DNA of 64,000 bases, from assembly GCA_022457155.1 (NCBI GenBank), contig JAJGOT010000596.1:417310-481309 (forward strand), written 5' to 3'. Position 1 is the first letter of the stretch; each line of letters opens with the position of its first letter. Under the pieces are notes generated by a model, which ran no database searches, was not told where the DNA came from, and saw only the letters and a program-made list of their open reading frames with translations. This document shows, piece after piece, positions 1 through 11,679 of this stretch. The position numbers and the translations under genes are program-made. This DNA comes from Cladopsammia gracilis. Lineage: Eukaryota > Cnidaria > Anthozoa > Scleractinia > Dendrophylliidae.

Positions 1-31
1 GTTTGACGTCATTCTGTTTTCGACATTCCGA

Positions 32-520
32 TTGGTTTATCGAACAACCGCATTTGCCATATTAGGGTTGTTTACGCGGGAAACGGAACGAGGCTTTTGT
101 TTCGATCTGTTCAATCATTGGCGGATGAAACAAGTCGCAAACACTCTCCGAACCGCTTTTCAAGGTCATACGAAAATCGCTCTATCTGACGGGCAAACAA
201 CCTATGCATTTAATTCTACAGGTGAAACTAGACTCATTACTCAACACATCGACTGCAACTCTAAAAACGTCATCTACATGATACAATGCAATCGCTGCCA
301 CAAACAGTACATTGGTGAAACCAAACGACGACTTAAGGACCGTTTTAACGAACGCCGCAGAACAGTTGACAACCCAGCTAACATATCTAAGCCCACTGCA
401 GTATCAGAACATTTCCTCACTAGCGACCATTCAGCTAAAGACGTAACACTTATTCCACTCGAACTTATTCATTCTAATCGTGACGCTGTACGAAAAGCAA
501 GAGAAAAAGATGAAATGTAA
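32..520 (+). pseudogene. Penelope-like element fragment, GIY-YIG endonuclease domain
   Basis: The open frame of 162 codons ends in a GIY-YIG nuclease module of the kind found at the C-terminus of Penelope-like retroelements. The sequence shows a zinc-finger-like cluster and core (CNSKNVIYMIQCNRCHKQYI, then GETKRRLKDRFNEH-like). These are followed by the helix region with SEHF and a C-terminal E. GIY-YIG domains nick DNA to prime reverse transcription. Upstream RT sequence is not in the window, so this is a 5'-truncated copy. About 220 bases downstream (740-785) is a CCTGAAGAAG motif followed by a cttcgaaatattgga tail, like the 3' end of the second copy near 58.3 kb. It is a transposon relic, not a host gene. 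Confidence 0.8.
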
Positions 521-539
521 TGCAGTGCATTATTTCCGT

Positions 540-2990
540 TTATATCTACTTCTATTTATATGTAACATGTTCTTCTATTTTCATTTCAAATCTCTTTTGT
601 AACGGTTTTGTTTTTTTAAGCTTTATATTTTCAACAGTTACTTTTCCATTGTATTATATGTTATCATAGCATCATATTGCACGCTATACTTAAATGTAAA
701 TTATAACGTCCTAGTTACCCAGGGTCATTATTTGTAATACCCTGAAGAAGAAAGGCCGTGCCCTTCGAAATATTGGATAAATTTCATTATAATCCTTCAC
801 TGTCGAATCAGCCTTGCTTTTTTTCGTTTATTGCTATTATTTATAGCTGATTAGATCCTCAATTTTGATCCGGTGCTTCTGTTTTGTTACATTGGTCCTT
901 GCCTTCGAAATTGCATTATTCAAATGTGCTTCGCTTTTAAATTTAGCGTCCTCGTTTTCACGTAAGATCATGCGGTGACTCACGCATCGAAGCTCGACTC
1001 ACGTGGTGATGCTTGCGTCGCTACGCTCTAATGATGAAGTTCTTCTCTCGTTCAAGTTCTACGCAACAGCTGAACTGCAGAATACCCTGTCACTTATTTG
1101 CATCTCGTTGAATAACCTGGTGCCTATTTTGTTATGCCTCGTTCTTCAAAGCAATTGACACATGTTAATGAACTGGTCAAAAATGGTGGGGTATTTTGCA
1201 GCTACTCCAAAGTAACGCAGCTGTCACGCTGTTTCTTACTCTCAAGTGGCAGCAAATTTCACATTGAATGTCTCTTATTAGTGGAGTCAGAATTGGCATC
1301 GACCGTTTACGAAACGGAAATCAGCGGCGGTTAAGGGTGAACAAAACATTAGCAGGGAAGAAATCGACATCTACACTACTTCTTTCAGCTCTGTAAGCAT
1401 GTCGAACGCTCTCTTTTATTCTTTTGTTACTACAGTATATGTAGTTAGATAGTTCTGATTAGTCTTCGTTTAAATGGTCGGCCCTTTTAATAGTTGTGAC
1501 CTGGTGTGAAAGTAGCCTTATTATCATAGTCAACTCGTTTTATTATTTTGGGAAGATATTCCAGATGCTAAAACTCACGTTTATCTTTTTTAATGGCAAA
1601 ACAGGTCTTACTAAATAAAAGATGCGTCTGTTGATTCTAATCTGCATATTCAAACTGACAATTCAGTCAGTGAGTTCAAGCGGCACTATTTACAAACCAA
1701 AAATATATTAAATTCTCAACCGACCGAGAAAATCAGCTCTAAAATAGTTATAAACACTGCGAAAACATTTAATTCTTTACTGAGTTGTCCTCAAGCCAAC
1801 TCACCCCTTGAGTTATTATTTCTTTGTTTTGTTTCTTGAATTTTTCTCCATTCTTTTAATTTATTCATGGCAGATTAACAGTACGAATTTTAAGAACGTG
1901 CCCTCTTATATTTCTTTTCTAGTGAAGCTTTCGCTCGATTCGAGTTTTGAAGGCAAAAAATCGGGCATGTTCAAATAAAAGAGAGCGACTCTACTGCCTC
2001 TAATAAACCTTTTAGATAATCGACATTTCAACTTGGAATATTAAAAACACATGGGGTTCGCCATAATAGTTTTGGCATTTAAATGTTTCAGCACTCAGAT
2101 GTTAAAGAAAAACAATTTTTTCCTTCCCTCTCTAAAGCGTCAATCTTAGTGACCCGGGTTGATTGAACTACAAAATTGTGCGTTTGTATTATAAGATACC
2201 TGTACATGTTTTCAATACAATTCAGTCGCGTATTTCTTTTACAATCAAAACCAGCTCCCGCAACACAGAAATGCAAATTAATTTTGCCCTTCGCCAAAAC
2301 AGATTTAAACCTAGAAGTAAGACGTTTTTTTTTTTCCTGAAACGCATTGAAAAACGGCGAAACAAGAAATCAAAAATATACTGGCGCTTGGTATTAATCT
2401 TTCAGTTTTTGTGAACATAATTCGCGGATTGTACGATATAATAAACTTATTGCCACCTTGTTGATACGTTGTTTTAAAAACATTCGATTCGTTTTAAATG
2501 TAAAACGTAAAAATTCAAAGAATCATTAAATAAAGTCTAACCTGCCTTAAGTTTGGCGATCGAGGAATCTCAATCACACTGTTTGAAGCGCAAACTGTTT
2601 GTGCGAGGAGTTAACGCGAGGAAAACAACAATGAGACGAAACTCAAGATGCTAAAAACTCATTCGAAATTCAACAACGTTTACAACTCTAATAACACTGG
2701 TTTGCGGTTGACCAACCGGTTGTGACTGGTGCAACCTGTCAGATTCCTGTTATTTCCGGCTTATCCCAGACCTTCACGCTGACTGACGGACCGAAAGCAT
2801 CCGATTCGCCAGTATTGAGCGGCTAATTCTCCATGTAATACTCCATGTGTTGTCCCTGATCCAAAGCTATCTGACGCAGGCTTGCCATCCTCTGTTTGAG
2901 TGGTATCCTGTGTTGCTGTAATGGCTTCATCGGCTATCAAACTTACTAAAGGCAAAATGTTGGCTGCAAAAATGACAAACAGAAACGCCA
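540..2990. other. No recognisable gene; AT-rich intergenic DNA
   Basis: Short open frames at 1134-1334, 2088-2297 and 2163-2414 have no recognisable domain, no convincing splice context and AT-biased composition. The first 250 bases are the 3' tail of the Penelope-like fragment. From about 2700 the sequence probably belongs to the 5' part of the Gypsy-type element that follows, but no LTR could be recognised. Confidence 0.5.
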
Positions 2991-3018
2991 GCTACTCCTG
3001 CACACCGCCGGTTCAGAT

Positions 3019-3718
3019 GTGCAAGACATTTTTCACACGCTAACCGAAACAGGAACCGATTACAAAATCGCCGTGGACAAGTTGAATCAGTACTTCGCCC
3101 CGAGAAAGAACACGTCTTACAATCGGCACATCTTTCGACAAGAGAAACAGAAGGAAGGCGAGACCGTCGCTCAGTTTGTCACAAGGCTTCGACAGCAAGC
3201 ACTCTTTTGCGAGTTTCCCGAAGAAAGCGTCGATAGTTTCATCCAAGATCAAGTCATTGACAACTGTTCCTCCACAAAGTTGCGAACGAAGCTTCTCGCC
3301 GAAAGAGATTTAACTCTACACCGCATGTTGGATATAAGCTTCGGAAAGCCAGGCCCGTCAAATCGCCGAAGACAACCAGTTTCCCAACGTGTATAGCGTC
3401 AGCCGACAAGCTCGAGGAGGTAAAAGAGGCCAGAGAGAACGTCAAAATCCGTCGAAATCGAAAGAAACACAATGCTCCCGCTGTAGGATCAAAGGTCATT
3501 CTGGCGATGATTGTCGTTGTTCACGTAACGTGACATGTTTTAAATGTGGAAAACCCGGGCATTTTGCGTCGGTGTGTCGAAGCAAGATTCCTCAAGGTGA
3601 TCGACCAAACTTCGACCCACAACGTGGACGTAATACTGACAAAGGAAAGTTCCGTATAAATCGTGTACGTTATGTTGATGAGCAAGACCAACAACCGTTG
3701 CGTAACACATTCCGATGA
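3019..3718 (+). pseudogene. gag: Gypsy gag-like region with CCHC zinc knuckles
   Basis: The first frame (125 codons) resembles a retroelement capsid region (FRQEKQKEGETVAQFVTRLR). A shift near 3390 leads to a second frame (109 codons). This carries two cysteine-rich knuckles, CSRCRIKGHSGDDC and CFKCGKPGHFASVC; the second is a canonical CX2CX4HX4C. These bind nucleic acid in gag proteins. The change of frame between capsid and knuckles is damage or, less likely, programmed shifting. Confidence 0.8.
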
Positions 3719-5339
3719 CCGAACTCTGAATATGCTTTCGCATTTCAAAGTAACGCGAGCACATTTCCTGTTGTAATCAATGGTCTTCCCGTTGGAGTAA
3801 TCATTGACTCGGGCGCATCATGTAATATTGTCAACTCCGCCGTGGCGGACCAACTCCGTGACATTGGCTCCAGGTTCCAAAAGTGCCGACGTTTCATTCA
3901 CCCTAACAGGTCACCGCCGATAGTATGCGAGGAGTACCTGACCGCTAACATCAGCATCAGCGGAGTTCAACCCGTATCAGCAGATTTCCTTGTTGTCCCA
4001 GGCTCCGCTCCATCGCTTTTGAGCAAAGTTACAGCCGAGAAACTTGAGATCCTGAAAGTTGGAGTGAATCATGTCTTGCAATCCAGCTCACCGCCATCTC
4101 CAGACGATTTTCTTGCCAAGTATCCAGGTTTGTGTGAGGGAATTGGATGTCTCAAAGATACTGAAGTGATGCTGCACATCGATAAGAGTGTACCCCCAGT
4201 TGCCTTCAAGTACAACCGCACCCCGTTCCATATGCGTGACAAGGTTGCCCAGGAGATTGAAAAGTTGGAAAAAGAAGGCATTATCGAGAAAGCGTCAGGT
4301 TCGACAGAGTGGGTTTCGAGGATTGTCACTCCCCCAAAGCCAAAGAGTCCCGGAGAGATCCGTCTCTGTGTAGACATTGAGGGCCGCCAATCAAGCCATC
4401 CTAAGAACAAGGCATGTCACGCCCACAATTGAAGAACTGACTACAGATCTTAATGGTACGACTGTTTTCAGTAAGCTTGATCTTCGCTCCGGTTATCACC
4501 AGCTAAAGCTGCACCCCTCCTGTAGATACATCACAACCTTTTCCACACACCTTGGACTCTATCGATACAAGAGACTGAGTTTTGGAATCAATGCCGCCGC
4601 GGAGATTTTTCAGCACACGATTCAAACGTTGATAGCTGACATCCCTGGTGCAAAGAATATCAGTGATGACATCGTAGTATTTGGCAAAGATCAAAGCGAC
4701 CACGACCGTGCATTAGATCAGACCCTGCAGAGGATTCACCAGTCAGGTCTGACCGTCAACCCCCAGAAACCCAGCATCGAGTTCTTCGGTCACATCTTCT
4801 CCAAAGATGGCATAGCTCCTGCCCCTAGTAAAGTTAAAGCACTTCGCGACGCTGCTGAACCGCGGAATCCTACAGAACTCCGTTCCTTCTTGGGCATGGC
4901 CCAGTACAGTGCCCGTTTTATTAAATATTTCGCGACAATTACCGAGCCCCTACGCAAGTTGACCAGAAGTCAGACACCATGGACTTGGAACAGGCCTCAA
5001 GTGGAAGCATTTGAACAAGTCAAGAATGCTCTTTCAGAAGCCACCACAATGCCCTACTTCGACCCTGGCAAACCCACTAAGATTCTGGTAGACGCCAGTC
5101 CGGTTGGCCTTGCTGGAATTCTTATGCAAGATGACGAGCCAATCGCGTATGGCAGCCGCGCACTCAGTAACGTCGAAACACGATACTCGCAAACAGAACG
5201 TGAAGCTTTAGCAGTCGTGTGGGCATGCGAACATTTCGATATCTACGTCCGTGGTGCATCATTCAAAGTCGTAACAGACCACAAGCCACTAGTCCATATC
5301 TGGAAGAAACCAAACCCTACGCTATGCATCGCGAGATGA
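3719..5339 (+). pseudogene. pol: Gypsy pol: protease, reverse transcriptase and RNase H
   Basis: A DSGA aspartic-protease motif lies near 3809-3820 (IIDSGASCNIVN). The RT region follows with VAQEIEKLEKEGIIEKA and then FSKLDLRSGYHQ. The catalytic YxDD box is altered to ISDDIVVF at about 4660-4683. The RNase H part shows LVDASPVGLAGIL and a C-terminal VTDHKPLVHIW. A frame change near 4377-4432 separates the fingers from the palm, and a TGA at 5336-5338 cuts the tail before YRPGHDNPADYMSRHP. In Gypsy RT the motif is usually Y[LV]DD, so the first position is substituted here. Confidence 0.85.
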
Positions 5340-5434
5340 GCCCTAAGGTTACAATCCTATGATGCAGTCATTGAGTATCGCCCCGGGCACGACAACCCCG
5401 CAGACTACATGTCAAGACACCCACTATTGAGGAG

Positions 5435-6640
5435 GTGCAACTCGCTACAGAGCAAGACAGCACGCTACAGGTCGTCATCAAGATGATACAGACAGGAAAA
5501 TGGTGTGACGTTAAAATGCACGAAGAGCCATCCGCAGTCAATCATTCCGCGCTGCTACAATTTCGGAATGTCCGAGAAGAACTCACTGTTAATCACGGTG
5601 CCAACCTGATTCTCAGAGGCTCCCGAATAGTAATACCTTCCAGCCTTCAAGCAAGAGTTGTACAGTTAGCGCATGAAGGACACCAAAGCGAGTGCAAAAC
5701 CAAGGCACTAATTCGCAGCAAAGTGTGGTTCCCCGGAATAGACGCCGCGGTAACAGAAGCTGTCCAGCGATGCATACCCTGTCAAGCAAACACGTCCCGA
5801 CGACGAGTTGAACCGCTGAACATGTCAGATCTTCCGCGTGGACCCTGGCTTAACTTTAGTATTGATTTCTGTGGCCCACTCCCGTCAGGCCAATACTTAC
5901 TTGTGATGATCGATGAGTACTCTCGTTTCCCCGTGGTAGAAGTTGTTCGCAGTACCGCCGCCGAGACAGTAATTCCAGTCGTCGACAAAATCTTCTGTAC
6001 GTATGGGTATCCTGAGGCCATCAAATCCGATAATGGCCCTCCGTTCACCGGCCAAGCGTGGAAAATTTCGTCAATGGTTGTGGTGTCAGACATAGAAAGA
6101 TTACTCCATTGTGGCCACAAGCCAACGCCCAGGCAGAAAGTTTCAACAAGCCCCTGATGAAGGCAATCCGAGCAGCCAAAGTTCAAGGACACAGCTGGAT
6201 AAATGCCATGCATCAATTTCTGCGTATCTACAGGTGAACGCCTCACACCACCACGACCTTTACGCCTTATTACCTACTCTTTGGGCGCGAACCACGAACT
6301 AAGTTTCCGGAGGTCAGTTCCTTGACACGTGCTGATGACAAGCTTGTCCGTCTTCGAGACTCCCAAGCCAAAAGCTCCATGAAAATGTACTCTGACCAGC
6401 GTACACAGGCCCCAAAGACTGCAATTGAGATCGGTGATGTCGTTCTTGTGCAACCTAAAACCAACAAGTTGTCAACGCCCTATAACCCGCACCCTTTGGT
6501 CGTCGCCGACAAGAAGGGTACCATGATCACTGCCAAAAGGGAGGGTGAACCGCCAATCACACTTAATTCGTCGATGTTTCATCACCTACCTCAAACAGTA
6601 GTTATTCTACCATTAAAAGACCATTACAGTGGTTGATGAG
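5435..6640 (+). pseudogene. int: Gypsy integrase, frameshifted before the catalytic glutamate
   Basis: An HHCC zinc-binding module (HEGHQSECKTKALI, then CIPCQ) precedes the catalytic core. DFCGPLPSGQ gives the first aspartate and SDNGPPF the second. The frame shifts near 6055-6070, so the glutamate (in ANAQAESFNK, about 6125-6150) is read only in another frame. A third frame (6322-6636) encodes the C-terminal tail with a GDVVLVQ stretch typical of Gypsy integrase ends. The D,D,E triad is recognisable but split by the frameshift. Confidence 0.8.
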
Positions 6641-6668
6641 AATTACAGCAATTTCACTACAACTACGC

Positions 6669-8450
6669 TTAAGGTGTTTCCCTCCAGTTTCCGTGTAGCC
6701 GCACCTACCATTTTTGAGCGGCCGTTTAACTAACTTTCCTTTATTGAATTAGAATGAAACTTACACAAAATATTGTACAAAGTTTGAAGTTTATAAAAGT
6801 GTAACAATTTTGTAAATCGGATTTAAAATTGCGGAGACAAACGAGAAAAATTAAAATCGCTTGAGTCTAAATTCCGAGCGATTGCGATGGTATCTAGAAA
6901 AATCAAAACTATTACGATAAACTATAACATATGGCAAACAAAATATCTAAAAATTAGAAAATTTTGTCCAGCCGATTTTGAGTAAATCAGAAAAACATTT
7001 CGAACTTGTGATTTTGCATGTGTATGAGCAGATCTACAAATTCCTCAATTAAGCTTATAAAAGTTTAATTTCTCAATCTTAAATTTACGCCACAATGTGT
7101 GTTTAGTGTATGAGATGAAACTTTGAAAGTTTGAAAGCGTTTCTCGTTTTAGTTTTGGAGATTCGATATTCTGTAGGAAACCGTAGTTTTTTGACTGAGT
7201 CCTTGATATTGTAGTTTTAGCACTTTTCTACATATTTCAAAAACCGCGAGATAGATTTTTTTTAAACTTTTATGGTCATTTCTTTATAATATGAACAACA
7301 TTGTCTCAAAGTTTCATCTTGATTGAAACATTGCAACGTGGTCAAATAAAATAATAAAGTTCACTTAAAACGCGATTGAAACTTTGTGCTTTGATTGCAC
7401 GGTTGAAGGCGCACGTCGCAAAGACGCTTTAATTAATTCAGGTGAAGTGTAACGCATTTCTGCGTGTTGAGAATTATGCAAATCGCGATGACTTCTTTCT
7501 TTTCCCTACAATTCAAAATGTCGAGAGAGTCCAGTGCACGTCAAATGCGAATAAAAAAACCTGCTTTCAAATAAACGTCCCACTGAAATTCGTGGGAACG
7601 ATAAAAATAACGTGGAACACAGCCCCTAACGTTACTCCGCAAATCATGATGGTCACGCAGAAATGCGTTGCGCTTCACCTGAATTAATTAATTAAAGCGT
7701 CTTTGTGCGCCTTCAACCGTGCAATCAAAGCACAAAGTCTCAATCGCGTTTTAGGTGAACTTTATTATTTTATTTGACCATGTTGCAATGTTTCAATCAA
7801 GATGAAACTTCGAGACAATATTGTTCATATAATAAAGAAACGACAAAAAAAGTTTTAAAAAAATCTATCTCGCGGTTTTTGAAATATATAGAAAAGCGCT
7901 AAAACTACAATATCTAGGACTCAGTCAAAAAACTATGGTTTCCTATAGAAAATCGAATCTCCAAAACTAAAACGAGAAAAGCTTTCAAAATTTCATAGTT
8001 TCATCTCATACTCTAAACACACATTTTGGCGTAAATTTGAGATTGAGAAATAAAACTTTTATAAGCTTGATTGAGGAACTTATTGATGTGCTCATACACA
8101 TGCAAAATCACAAGTTCGAAATGTTTTCCTGATTTACTCAAAATCGGCTTGACAAAAGTTTCTAATTTTTATATATTTTGTTTGCCATATGTCATAGCTT
8201 ATCGTAATAGTTTTGATTTTTCTAGATGCCATCGCAATCGCTCGGAATTTAGACTCAAGCGATTTCAATGTTTCTCGATTATCTCCGCAATTTTAAATCC
8301 GATTTTCAAAATTATTACAATCTTATAAACTTCAAACTAAGTACAATACTTTGTGTAAGTTTCATACTAATTCAATAAAGGAAAGTTAGTTAAACGGCCG
8401 CTTAAAAATGGTCGGTGCGGCTGCATGGAAACTGGAGGGAAACACCTTAA
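6669..8450. mobile_element. 1.78 kb palindromic fold-back element with TTAA ends
   Basis: The left end TTAAGGTGTTTCCCTCCAG (6669) is matched in reverse complement by the right end CTGGAGGGAAACACCTTAA (ending 8450). The similarity runs inward for about 800 bases on each side, to the ACGCATTTCTGCGTG and CACGCAGAAATGCGT boundaries near 7455-7470 and 7652-7667. The arms differ by scattered substitutions and small indels. A spacer of about 180 bases lies between them. No transposase is visible. TTAA at both outer ends suggests a TTAA target duplication as used by piggyBac-like transposases, but the termini do not begin CCC as piggyBac ends usually do. Confidence 0.85.
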
Positions 8451-8684
8451 ACAAGGGTTTTGTGACGCAGATCAGCCTGAAAAGAGACAGAAAAGGGAAA
8501 GGGAGCGAGAGCAAGAGAAAAAAAAGACTGCAATAGTCTTGTTTCTATATTGCGGACTTTAGACATTTTTGAACGGCAAAAAACGAAAGACAATGCAAAC
8601 TCCTGGACGCTTCCTCAGACCTCATGGACAATAAAAAAACCCAGCTCGATATTTCGATAAAATGGCACACAATGACCGATCCGC

Positions 8685-8810
8685 GAGAAAAGTCCAAAAT
8701 TGCCTTTTCAGGCCGAGTTCAGCATGATCTCTAAAACATTTCACAACGTTGCGAAATGTTCTAGCCAACATGCTGACTTCGGCAGGAAAAGCCACGTTTG
8801 GACTTTTCTC
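8685..8810. repeat. 126-bp imperfect palindrome (fold-back)
   Basis: GAGAAAAGTCC at the left is matched by GGACTTTTCTC at the right. Further pairing is GCCTTTTC with GGAAAAG-C, GCCGAGTTCAGCATG with CATGCTGACTTCGGC, and an inner ACATTTC/GAAATGT. This is a short MITE-like hairpin. Confidence 0.75.
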
Positions 8811-8849
8811 AGATAGATAGTCAGTCAGTCATTCCTTACCATTTTGTCG

Positions 8850-9845
8850 ACATAATTATATATATACACAATTTTTCTTTCCTTGTATATTTAACAGTGC
8901 TGCAAGCCGCAAGGAAAATTCTGAAGAGTCTGATAGTCTTATGGTCTTATGGTCGATGAATCTGAGTATATACACGGTATCATGATGAGATCGTTCAAGA
9001 ACTCGACGAAGCTAATGTTCTGGAAACTCTTCTTTTAGTCCTGCTGTGCAGAATATGACAGTGACGATGAATGCGAGTCCACAAATTGTACTTTTTTATT
9101 TATAAGAACTTCTAGTTATAGAGATGAGGCTAAACTGGGACTAATCTTCACAATGCTATCACGATAAATTGTATAGTATTTAATTTCCCAATCAATAATT
9201 TTAGTATACAATATTCACTGTTCTGAATGAAAAGAAAGAAAAAAAACCCGAAAGACATATTTATCAGTGGAAACCCAAAAATAATGGACCAATTTTGTTT
9301 AAAATTATTCTACTAGTGCTCCTTCAGTTGATGCATAACTGTGATCACTTTCTTTTTTATTTTTTTCTCCGCAGATCCTATGAATTTATTTTCATATACA
9401 CATTATCATAGTGTTCTAATAGTAAACTGGGCTGCAGATGGCCAGGATGGAAATGGATTACAACTTGAAAAAAATGGGCCATTTTGTTCAAGTTTAACGC
9501 TTGTGTCTTGGAAAACTCGCTAAAACTATGATTATGGTTTATTCTCTCTTCGAAAATTCACTTGATATCTTCCTCTTGGTGTTTTATAAGTAGTTCGTGT
9601 AGGACAAAGGTACTTAGTTTTTATTTTGGATCAGTTTCGACCCAGAAACGTCAAATCCCCATAACATAGCGGCCTGCAACCTTGCAAAATTATTACACTT
9701 TGTTTTATTCTAATCTTTGATCGCTTTATTCCTAGTTAGATCTGAGATGACAAAATAGTCTGGGTATGTTCGAAGCACGTTCTTAAAATTGAGGCCATTT
9801 CCGGCCTCAATGTTGGGTAGCAAACTAAGTGCATAACAGTACACA
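8850..9845. other. No recognisable gene
   Basis: AT-rich sequence with only short frames (for example 9341-9523) and no domain, splice or RNA signature that I can support. Confidence 0.5.
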
Positions 9846-9848
9846 ACC

Positions 9849-10281
9849 TTAAGGGAACCTCCATTGTGATTACAAGTTGACGTTAAATTGTTGGAAATAA
9901 AGTCTAAATTTCGATTTTTTTAAAACAACAAATAAAAAGGAAATTTCAGTGTACAAAAATATGGATATGAATATCGCCAAATTTTGCTTTTAAAATTAAT
10001 TCCCGTGCGCCGCCATTTTGAATTTTTATGACGTCATATGGTTGTCGGTATTGTTAAGAATCAACTTTCTTTTGTTTGGAACAATTGGGCAACCATATGA
10101 CGTCACAAATATTAAAAATGGCGGCGCGCGGGAAATTTAAAAGCGAAAATAGGCGATATTCCTATCCAATTTTTGTTTACACTAAAATTATATTTTCACT
10201 TGATATTAACATAACTGAACTTTAAACATTATTTCCAACAATTTTACGTCAATTTGTTATAATAGTGGATGTTCCCTTTAA
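9849..10281. mobile_element. Palindromic MITE (TTAA ends) carrying CRE- and YY1-like motifs
   Basis: The left arm starts TTAAGGGAACctcc (9849) and the right arm ends ggatGTTCCCTTTAA (10281). Arms of about 190 bases pair throughout, for example GTTGGAAATAAAGT with its complement near 10228. Both arms contain TGACGTCA or TGACGTCAT (10029-10037 and 10098-10105). Next to it are AAAATGGCGGC or its complement (about 10012-10020 and 10115-10125). TGACGTCA is the CREB/ATF site and AAnATGGCGGC is a YY1-like site. The short frames at 10249-10531 only run across the end of this repeat. Confidence 0.85.
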
Positions 10282-10289
10282 CCTTATCG

Positions 10290-10975
10290 AAGCTTGGATG
10301 AAACTGGCGCGAAACATTATATTACTTACTAGAAAAGTCGAGTTGAAGAACATTTTTTGGTGCACGCAAGCCGCAAATGAGCCTGAAGGTAAAGAACCGA
10401 GAGAAGCTCGATCTTCGCGCAGGACTTTGAGAAAGTCCAGATTACTTACACGATACGCTATATTGCGAAGGTCGTACACAACAGCGACCATTTACACCTG
10501 CTTAATGATCAATTACTATAGTGCTAAATGACAAATAAATTATCAACAAAAAGTGATTATGTTAAAGTACTTTCAAGCAGTCTCTTTGCTTTTATCTGTA
10601 GGGGTGGAGGAAGGAGGGAGAAGATTCCCTTTCAAAATTGACAACAAAAGTGATCAAAATCAATAGAAGGATGCTTCAATAATAAGGAGTATAAAATCTA
10701 CTATAAGAAAGCAAAATCAAGAAAAAATTTGGCAACGGTATACTTGTCAAAATAAGGTTGCCACGGCTACTCCCCCCACCCCCTCCACAAACACTCTTTT
10801 CATGGCTTTAAAAGTGTAAAGCAGTAAAGAGGTACAGTACAGTAAACTGAAAATGGTTCAAGTCAGGTTCGCTAGTTTCTCTACGGAGTTTTAAAGCAAA
10901 CGCTAATAATGCCTTCTTGACATACACGCCATTACATTAAATGTAGTTTATATACAAGAAACAGATACACAAAGA
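10290..10975. other. No recognisable gene; downstream flank of the receptor gene
   Basis: No open frame or structured element recognised. The sequence lies just beyond the proposed poly(A) signal of the minus-strand C1q-Ig-cadherin gene. Confidence 0.45.
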
Positions 10976-10978
10976 CGA

Positions 10979-10984
10979 TTTATT
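10979..10984 (-). terminator. Polyadenylation signal AATAAA
   Basis: AATAAA on the minus strand lies about 215 bases after the stop codon of the receptor gene. It would give a 3' UTR of roughly 230 bases. Another AATAAA-containing stretch near 10535 is a weaker alternative. Confidence 0.45.
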
Positions 10985-11195
10985 TACCAAAGCGAAAACA
11001 GAAAAACAGACGTGCGATTGAAGATATTTTACATACAGCTGCTTTACTTTAAGCTGACTCTGTTCACTGAAGAGAAATTATAGCAACAGAAATGTTATAT
11101 TTTGTTATGTTGCAGTTATACTAGCCTTGCATTCCAAATTCTGTAATCCTTAGTTGTATCCACTACTTAAGTTTGATGTTATTGTATCATCAGTA

Positions 11196-11679
11196 TTACA
11201 AACGAGTATCTGATATGACTTCGCGAACATCATTCCCTTTCGAGTAGTTACGGGATCCAAATTTCGCGGGAAGAGATGCCTGAGAACGTTTTGAGCCAGA
11301 GGAAGAGACCAATGAACGGGGGTTTCCTCGTCGATCACACCTCTTCCTAGCTTCCTTGTTAACAGGAGATACAAATGGATCGTCAGATTCCAAACCGAAG
11401 TCAATGCTGACACAAAAGCTCTCAGTGTCCCCATCTACAACAGTGTAGCCTTCCTTGTCATTATAAGGCAATGTGAAAGTTTCCAAAAGGTCCGTTTCCA
11501 TTCCAAATGAGCAAAGCGAGCGCGGAGTCTGGAGCGAGCTGGGCATCTCAGTGGTGGTAGAGCAGTGATCGAGATATGTCACGTCATGGTCCGTGTAGGG
11601 ATACCTGGTGAAGCGTGCCCTCTCGTTCTCATCAGAGGAGAAGCCATCATCTCCGCCCTCTGCACTTCTCCTGGTGGAT
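11196..11679 (-). CDS. Receptor exon 13: cytoplasmic tail, ends in a PDZ-ligand-like DTRL
   Basis: Acceptor tttttttccttag, then 160 codons and TAA-type stop at 11196-11198. The tail is acidic and serine/threonine-rich early (GGDDGFSSDENERARF), has tyrosines in YPYTDHDVTYLDH, and a basic serine-rich end. It closes ISDTRL. A C-terminal T-x-L is a class I PDZ ligand. No beta-catenin-binding classical cadherin tail is recognisable, so it is more protocadherin-like. Confidence 0.85.

Larger units (their letters stand above)
3000..6640 (+). mobile_element. Ty3/Gypsy-type retrotransposon, frame-disrupted, no LTRs seen
   Basis: The order gag, zinc knuckles, protease, reverse transcriptase, RNase H, integrase is that of a Ty3/Gypsy element. 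It is spread over several frames: gag 3019-3396 and 3389-3718, protease and start of RT 3842-4432, RT/RNase H 4377-5339, integrase 5435-6157 and its tail to 6636. These shifts and stops make it non-functional as it stands. I searched by eye for direct repeats flanking it (2.5-3.0 kb versus 6.64 kb and beyond 8.45 kb) and found none, so LTRs are lost, diverged or absent. A large palindromic element begins only about 30 bases after the integrase frame closes. Confidence 0.85.

Noticed and set aside
7442..7687. 81-codon gene in the centre of the large palindrome
   Set aside because: The frame runs from one arm through the spacer into the other arm; no domain, and ends are mirror sequences.
11150..11434. 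94-codon minus-strand frame
   Set aside because: Overlaps the cytoplasmic-tail exon in another frame; the tail frame continues the transmembrane exon in phase.
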